NCBI RefSeq assembly: GCF_044466355.1
Contig: NZ_JBITMQ010000013.1
Span: 248,001 to 312,000 of the forward strand
Source: Actinophytocola sp044466355
GTDB taxonomy: Bacteria > Actinomycetota > Actinomycetes > Mycobacteriales > Pseudonocardiaceae
Reading direction: 5' to 3'
Length of the DNA: 64,000 nucleotides
Under the pieces are notes generated by a model that worked only from the letters and a program-made list of their open reading frames with translations, was not told the origin of the DNA and did not search any database. Below are positions 59,590-64,000 of the stretch, one piece after another (position 1 is the first letter of the stretch; the number at the start of each line of letters is the position of its first letter). The position numbers and the translations under genes were made by a program.

Positions 59590-60797
59590 CGGCTCCCCCG
59601 TGGAAGGTCGAGGTGCGCACCCAAGATCTTCAGCGGGTGGGCGAGCTCGACGACTATCAGTCCCTGGACCTGACGTTGCGGTTCAACGACGTCAGCACCT
59701 GGCAACTCAAGATCGATCGGGAGAACCGGCTCGCTGCCGACCTCTGCCAACCGGGCGCCGGGATCATCGTCAGCCGCAACGGCGTCACGATCCTGTCCGG
59801 CGAGTGGGACGAGCAGCAACACCACACCAGCGACGACGACAACTCGTTGACGGTGACCGGGGTGGACGATACCGACTGGTTGCGCCTGCGGCTCGCGCAC
59901 CCCCAACCGCTATCGACGGCACCGCCGTACTCGACGACCGCCGAGGACGTCCGCACGGGCGGGGCGTCGTCGGTGCTGCGGCAGTACGTCGGTGTGAACA
60001 TCTCGATCGACGGGGCCACCCCGACGATCGTGCCGCGCCAGTACTCCGGCATGAGCCGGGGTGCTGATCCCGCCTACGGCGCGACGGTCACGGGCCGGGC
60101 CCGCTGGCAGGGGCTGCTGACGATGATGCAGGAGCTGGCTACGGCCGGCGCGGTGGACGGGCTGCAGCTCGGGTTCCGCGTGGTCCAGGTCGGGGACGCC
60201 TTGCAGTACCAGGGGTACGTGCCGGTCGACCGTACGGCGGACGTCGTGTTCAGCCGCGGCCGCGGCAACCTCAGCGACGTCAGCTACCGACGGACCCGGC
60301 CCCGCGCGAACTACTGGTACGTCGGCGGCGACGGCGAGGGCACGGCCCGCACGATCTACGAGTACGGCGACGCCGCGAGTATCGCGCAGTGGCGCCGGCG
60401 TGAGGGCGAGTTCGTCGACGCCCAGTCCGCGGCCACCGCCGCCGAGTTGCAGCAGGCCGCGCTGAAGGCCGCCGCCGACCAGGGCGAGACGTCCGCGCTG
60501 TCGGTCACCCCGCTGGACCTCGAGGGGCTCCAGTTCGGTGTGCACTACTACCTCGGCGACCGCATCACCGCCGTGCTCGACACGCTCGGTCCGGGCGGCC
60601 GGAACATTCCAGGCGACTCGGTATCGGACGTCCTGCGCGAGTGCAAGCTGAGCCTCACCCCGGACGGCTACACCGTCACCCCGGCTGTCGGTTCGCCGGG
60701 CACCACCGCCAACGCGGGCGGCAACTTCGTCCCCACACGCATGTTCCGTCGCATCTCACAGCTGGCGTCGCGTGTGATCAACCTCGAAAGGCGGTGA
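59586..60797 (+). CDS. Minor tail protein, Gp37-like family
   Basis: The 403-residue protein has a beta-rich N-terminal segment (W-K-V-E-V-R-T-Q-D-L-Q and L-R-F-N-D-V-S-T-W) and T-V-T-G-V-D-D-T-D-W. These match the siphovirus Gp37-like tail hub family, which forms the baseplate hub in actinophages. ATG overlaps the previous stop. Confidence 0.75.
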   Translation: MTAPPWKVEVRTQDLQRVGELDDYQSLDLTLRFNDVSTWQLKIDRENRLAADLCQPGAGIIVSRNGVTILSGEWDEQQHHTSDDDNSLTVTGVDDTDWLRLRLAHPQPLSTAPPYSTTAEDVRTGGASSVLRQYVGVNISIDGATPTIVPRQYSGMSRGADPAYGATVTGRARWQGLLTMMQELATAGAVDGLQLGFRVVQVGDALQYQGYVPVDRTADVVFSRGRGNLSDVSYRRTRPRANYWYVGGDGEGTARTIYEYGDAASIAQWRRREGEFVDAQSAATAAELQQAALKAAADQGETSALSVTPLDLEGLQFGVHYYLGDRITAVLDTLGPGGRNIPGDSVSDVLRECKLSLTPDGYTVTPAVGSPGTTANAGGNFVPTRMFRRISQLASRVINLERR

Positions 60798-60800
60798 GCC

Positions 60801-61676
60801 GTGGCGTCCACTTTGGACACGTACGGCCCGTTCAACGGGACTCCTCAGTACGAGGACTTCTGGCGCGACATGATGAAACACATGCTGGGCAGCTCGTCCG
60901 GTGTGGTGCGCGGGTTCGGGTTCGACTTCCTGGCGTTCGGCGACAGCTCGGGTATGCAGGTCAAGGTCAACTCGGGTGAGTGCTGGGTGCGCGGCCACTA
61001 CGGCAAGAGCACCGGCACGAAGACGATCCCCATCGCCAGCAACGCAACCGGCTCGACGCGCATCGACCGGGTCGTCTTGCGCGCGGACTTCGTCAACAAC
61101 CGCATCGAGGTCGATGTCCTGACCGGCACGACATCCGCCCCGGCCGTCACGCAGAACTCCTCGATCTGGGAGACCTCCCTCGCGCTGGTGTCGGTGCCGA
61201 ACGGCGCGGTGACGATCTCGGCGGGCAACGTGACCGACGAGCGCGTCTATACGACGGTGGTCGGCAAGTACGCCCGGACCTCGACCACGTCGGTGCCGGT
61301 GTCTGGCGGGTCCTACGCGGACGTCGTGCTGAACAGCACCGAGATCCCCACAGGCGACATCGCGCTGAACACGTCGACAGGGGTGATCACGCTCGGCCGG
61401 TCTGGCGTCTGGCAGATCAGCGCGATCGTCGGGTTCAGCGCGAGCGGCTCCGGCGGCCGCCGGGTGCAGATCACCACCAGCTCCGGCGCCACGGTGTACG
61501 CCCGCAACGATTGCCCCAACATGGGCACTACGGAGCCCACCTACATCGGCTGCTCGACGACGGAAAAGTTCAACGCCGGACAGACCCTGAAGCTGCGCGT
61601 GTGGCAGAACGGGGCGTCCGCCGTGAACACGATCGCCGGCGAGGCCACGCTATCTGCCGCGTGGCTGGGGCCGTGA
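60801..61676 (+). CDS. Minor tail / receptor-binding-type protein
   Basis: The 291-residue beta-rich protein has an N-terminal tail-attachment domain (D-F-W-R-D-M-M-K-H-M-L) and a C-terminal domain of C1q/TNF-like type (I-P-T-G-D-I-A-L-N-T-S-T-G-V-I-T-L). It could bind the host surface. GTG start. Confidence 0.65.
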   Translation: MASTLDTYGPFNGTPQYEDFWRDMMKHMLGSSSGVVRGFGFDFLAFGDSSGMQVKVNSGECWVRGHYGKSTGTKTIPIASNATGSTRIDRVVLRADFVNNRIEVDVLTGTTSAPAVTQNSSIWETSLALVSVPNGAVTISAGNVTDERVYTTVVGKYARTSTTSVPVSGGSYADVVLNSTEIPTGDIALNTSTGVITLGRSGVWQISAIVGFSASGSGGRRVQITTSSGATVYARNDCPNMGTTEPTYIGCSTTEKFNAGQTLKLRVWQNGASAVNTIAGEATLSAAWLGP

Positions 61677-61930
61677 TGGACGAGACCCTGCGCACCCTGC
61701 TCGCCCGGCTCGAATCCAAGATCGACCAGCTCGACGACAAACTCGACCGCCACCGCGAGGACTACCTGCCGCGCGTCGGCCAGCTCGAGTACCGCGTCAC
61801 CGAGCTGGAGAAGGCCGCCGACACCAAGGGCGTCCGCCGCTTCTCGACGAAGCAGATGTCCGGCGTGGCCGGGTTGTCCGCGGTCCTGGCTGTTGCCGTC
61901 GACTACCTCAAGACCCTGTTCGGAGGCTGA
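61676..61930 (+). CDS. Holin-like membrane protein with coiled coil
   Basis: The 84-residue protein has an N-terminal coiled coil (L-E-S-K-I-D-Q-L-D-D-K-L-D-R-H) and one membrane helix at about 62-81 (V-A-G-L-S-A-V-L-A-V-A-V). Placement before the endolysin and size suggest a holin or lysis-timing protein. The ATG shares a base with the previous stop. Confidence 0.65.
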   Translation: MDETLRTLLARLESKIDQLDDKLDRHREDYLPRVGQLEYRVTELEKAADTKGVRRFSTKQMSGVAGLSAVLAVAVDYLKTLFGG

Positions 61931-61936
61931 ACCCGC

Positions 61937-62614
61937 GTGGCAACCATCGTCTACGTGACCCCGCACCAGGACGACGAGACGCTGTCCATGGGCGCGTCCA
62001 TCCGTCGCCACCTGGAGTCCGGCCTGCACGACGTGCACGTGCTGCTGCTCACCACGGGCAGCGGGTCCGGTGCGCAGGCCATCGTCGGTCTGTCCGATGC
62101 GGACTTCAGCGCGGCACGGGACGACGAGCTGGTGCGGGCGGTGCGCGCGCTCGGGGTGCGTGCCGACCACATCCACTACGCCAGCAACCGGATCGTCGGC
62201 AAGTCGACCCTGTCGGTGTGTGAGGCGCAGTCCGCGATCGCTGCGTTCGTGGCCGCACACCCCGGCGCGTGGGTCAAGACCTACAGCAACCGCCCCGCCA
62301 GCGGCCGCCACGTCGACCACGTCAACGCGGGCCAAGCCGCGGTCAACTTGCTGACCGACGGGACGCTCGGCCCGAACTCGCTGCGCCTGTACGTCGAGCC
62401 GTGGGCGTTGCAGGCGTTCCGGTCCGCACACCCGAGCGTGTCGGTCGGCACCGAGGCCGCCGCGGGCTCGACTGCCGCCCGGGTCCGCCGGGCGCTGGAC
62501 GAGTACGAGGACGTCGACCGCCCCGGCTACCGGTACGGCATCGGCGGGATCAGCGTGCCGTCGTACTTCGACCTGGTGCGGGCCAACCCCGTCAGCTACT
62601 ACCACGTTCCGTAG
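61937..62614 (+). CDS. PIG-L / LmbE-family deacetylase in the lysis region
   Basis: The 225-residue protein has the metal motif P-H-Q-D-D-E-T near the N terminus and the second motif R-H-V-D-H-V-N, as in GlcNAc-type deacetylases (PIG-L, MshB). Its location between holin and amidase suggests action on host N-acetylglucosamine-containing envelope material, which is inference. No signal peptide is visible. GTG start with AGG upstream. Confidence 0.8.
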   Translation: MATIVYVTPHQDDETLSMGASIRRHLESGLHDVHVLLLTTGSGSGAQAIVGLSDADFSAARDDELVRAVRALGVRADHIHYASNRIVGKSTLSVCEAQSAIAAFVAAHPGAWVKTYSNRPASGRHVDHVNAGQAAVNLLTDGTLGPNSLRLYVEPWALQAFRSAHPSVSVGTEAAAGSTAARVRRALDEYEDVDRPGYRYGIGGISVPSYFDLVRANPVSYYHVP

Positions 62615-62623
62615 GAGGCCCGC

Positions 62624-63415
62624 GTGGCACGCATGCCCGGTGTCGAGTTCCTCGGCATCGCCAACAACGGCAGCATGTCCACCTGGGACATCGTCTGCGT
62701 TCACACCATCGTCGGTTACCAGTCTGGCGGCAACGCCGCGCACTTCACCACCGGCGCCAGCGGGCGGATCGTGCAGGCACGCGACACTCGCCACCGCTCG
62801 GCCGCAAACCTGAACGGCAACTGGCACGTCATCGCGATCGAGAACGAGGACCACGGCTCGGCGTACGGCGCCTGGTCGGGCAGCAACGTGCCGCGTTTCA
62901 CCGCCGCGCAGGCCGAGGCGATCGCGAAGATCCTGGTCTGGGCGCACCGCGCGCACGGCATCCCGCTCACGCTGGTCCCGGACTCGAAGGTCGGTCGCCG
63001 CGGCATCGCCTACCACCGCCAGGGCTGCGACCCCTACCGCGTCGCGGGCGGGGAGCTGTGGTCCTCGGCCTACGGCAAGGTCTGTCCGGGGGACCGGCGG
63101 ATCACACAGCTCATCAACGAGATCATCCCGCGGGCCCGCGCGCTCGCATCCGGCACGGAGGACGACATGACCGAGGCCCAGGCGAAGCAGCTCGACTACA
63201 CGATGCGCGTGGCCGTCGAGAACCAGAGCAGGATCAACGAGGCCAACGCGGCGCTGGGCAAGCTGGCCACCCGGCTGACCGGCATCGAGGCCAAGCTCGC
63301 CGAGGTGGCGGCCGGCGGCGGCACCGTCGACGTGCTCGCGCTGGCGTCCGCGCTGGCCGACGAGCAGGACCGCCGCGCCCGCGACGGCCTCCCGAACACG
63401 GGCCCCGTCAGCTGA
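62624..63415 (+). CDS. Endolysin, N-acetylmuramoyl-L-alanine amidase
   Basis: It cuts the amide bond between muramic acid and peptide stems. The 263-residue protein has an Amidase_2/PGRP-like domain (about 1-170) with C-V-H-T-I-V-G, W-H-V-I-A-I-E-N-E, and Y-H-R-Q-G-C-D-P ... V-C-P-G-D-R-R. A C-terminal helical coiled-coil region (about 185-263) may help wall binding or oligomerisation. GTG start with AGGAGG upstream. Confidence 0.88.
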   Translation: MARMPGVEFLGIANNGSMSTWDIVCVHTIVGYQSGGNAAHFTTGASGRIVQARDTRHRSAANLNGNWHVIAIENEDHGSAYGAWSGSNVPRFTAAQAEAIAKILVWAHRAHGIPLTLVPDSKVGRRGIAYHRQGCDPYRVAGGELWSSAYGKVCPGDRRITQLINEIIPRARALASGTEDDMTEAQAKQLDYTMRVAVENQSRINEANAALGKLATRLTGIEAKLAEVAAGGGTVDVLALASALADEQDRRARDGLPNTGPVS

Positions 63416-63867
63416 TGCCGTTCCTCTCCGGGCCGCCGCGCGTGGAGCAGGTGGACGCCAAGAGGTGGCGCCTGCTCCGGTCGGTGCAGTACGCGGGCGA
63501 CCTCGGGGTCCTCGTGCCCGTCGGGTACGTGACCGACTTCGCTAGCGTGCCGCGGCTGCTGTGGTGGTTCACGCCGCCGTCGGGGGAGTACACCCTCGCC
63601 GCGATCGTGCACGACTACCTGATCTCCGACTCCCTGCCCGCCGGGTACGTATCGTCGCCCGAGGTCGACCGGGAGTTCCGCGTGGCTATGCAGTCGCTCG
63701 ACGTCGGCTTCGTCCGCCGGTGGCTGATGTGGGCTGGCGTCCGCTGGGCCGCCGTGCTCAACCCCGTGCGGCGTCCGGGCTGGCTTCGGACACTGCCTCA
63801 GCTCCTGCTCGTCACCGCGCTGGCCCTCGCGCCGGTCGCGGCGGGACTTGCTTTCATCCTGATCTGA
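63415..63867 (+). CDS. DUF1353-type phage protein with C-terminal membrane helix
   Basis: The 150-residue product matches the DUF1353 pattern: V-G-Y-V-T-D-F-A-S-V-P-R, then A-I-V-H-D-Y-L-I, and D-R-E-F-R-V-A-M. A hydrophobic helix (about 128-149) ends the protein. DUF1353 genes commonly lie near phage tail and lysis genes, with no established role. The ATG shares a base with the previous stop. Confidence 0.75.
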   Translation: MPFLSGPPRVEQVDAKRWRLLRSVQYAGDLGVLVPVGYVTDFASVPRLLWWFTPPSGEYTLAAIVHDYLISDSLPAGYVSSPEVDREFRVAMQSLDVGFVRRWLMWAGVRWAAVLNPVRRPGWLRTLPQLLLVTALALAPVAAGLAFILI

Positions 63868-63877
63868 AGGAGGCCGC

Positions 63878-64000
63878 GTGGCGACACGACTGCCCAACGC
63901 ATCACAGCAGGCCGCGGCTGACGGCGTCGTGGACCGGACCGACACCGGGACCGGCACCGCCACGGGCCTGCTCCGCATCTACACCGGCGCGCAGCCCGCC
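63878..64000 (+). CDS. Phage protein, partial (cut by window end)
   Basis: A GTG start with GAAGGAGG about 6 bases upstream opens a frame of 41 visible codons (A-T-R-L-P-N-A-S-Q-Q-A-A-A-D-G-V-V) that runs off the edge. It has a Thr/Gly-rich stretch. The start resembles small phage structural or tail-fibre-associated proteins, but too little is visible. Confidence 0.55.
   Translation, partial: MATRLPNASQQAAADGVVDRTDTGTGTATGLLRIYTGAQPA

Overview
High-GC DNA typical of Actinomycetota. Many GTG starts, 1-4 nt stop/start overlaps, and the linkages smtB-zur next to glyS and dgt next to dnaG suggest a mycelial or Pseudonocardiales-like actinomycete. The exact genus is an inference and cannot be read from this window.

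The window has two parts. Bases 1 to about 25,060 are chromosome: a CUT1 sugar ABC transporter with a GH1 beta-glucosidase (36-4553); a SmtB/Zur zinc-regulatory pair (4774-5570); glycyl-tRNA synthetase; a chain of translationally coupled micro-ORFs between an AbiEi-like protein and a GNAT acetyltransferase (7533-9231); a YdcF-like protein; dgt; a bacterial serpin; an ECF41-type sigma factor with its carboxymuconolactone-decarboxylase-like partner and a matching ECF41 promoter (12523-14120); dnaG; a trans-aconitate methyltransferase; a transmembrane Ser/Thr kinase; an MMPL exporter with divergent TetR regulator; a secreted beta-propeller protein; tRNA-Asn; and an adenosine-deaminase-like protein.

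From tRNA(CAU) at 24989-25062 to the right edge lies a siphovirus-type prophage, about 39 kb of it in the window; its right end is not seen. The order is: integrase beside the tRNA; a leftward membrane gene and repressor; a near-leaderless rightward early promoter; about twenty tightly coupled small early genes; a Cas4/RecB-like nuclease interrupted at its 3' end by an HNH endonuclease gene; a SNF2 helicase; a RuvC-like resolvase; a dNMP kinase; an orphan C5 methyltransferase; a primase-polymerase/helicase fused to part of a PolA exonuclease; and a separate PolA polymerase. A 9-copy decamer array around an AT-rich patch inside the primase gene is a candidate replication origin.

At 43908 a promoter with an elaborate leader hairpin begins what is probably the late operon: small HTH protein, phosphoesterase, HNH endonuclease, terminase small and large subunits, HK97-type portal, protease and capsid, head-tail joining proteins, tail tube, tail-assembly chaperone with a -1 frameshift, tape measure with a lysozyme-like domain, distal tail proteins, a holin candidate, a PIG-L-type deacetylase, an amidase endolysin and a DUF1353 protein. 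The last gene is cut by the window edge. No stretch longer than 300 bases lacks a gene. The structural, replication and lysogeny modules look intact, so the prophage could be inducible.
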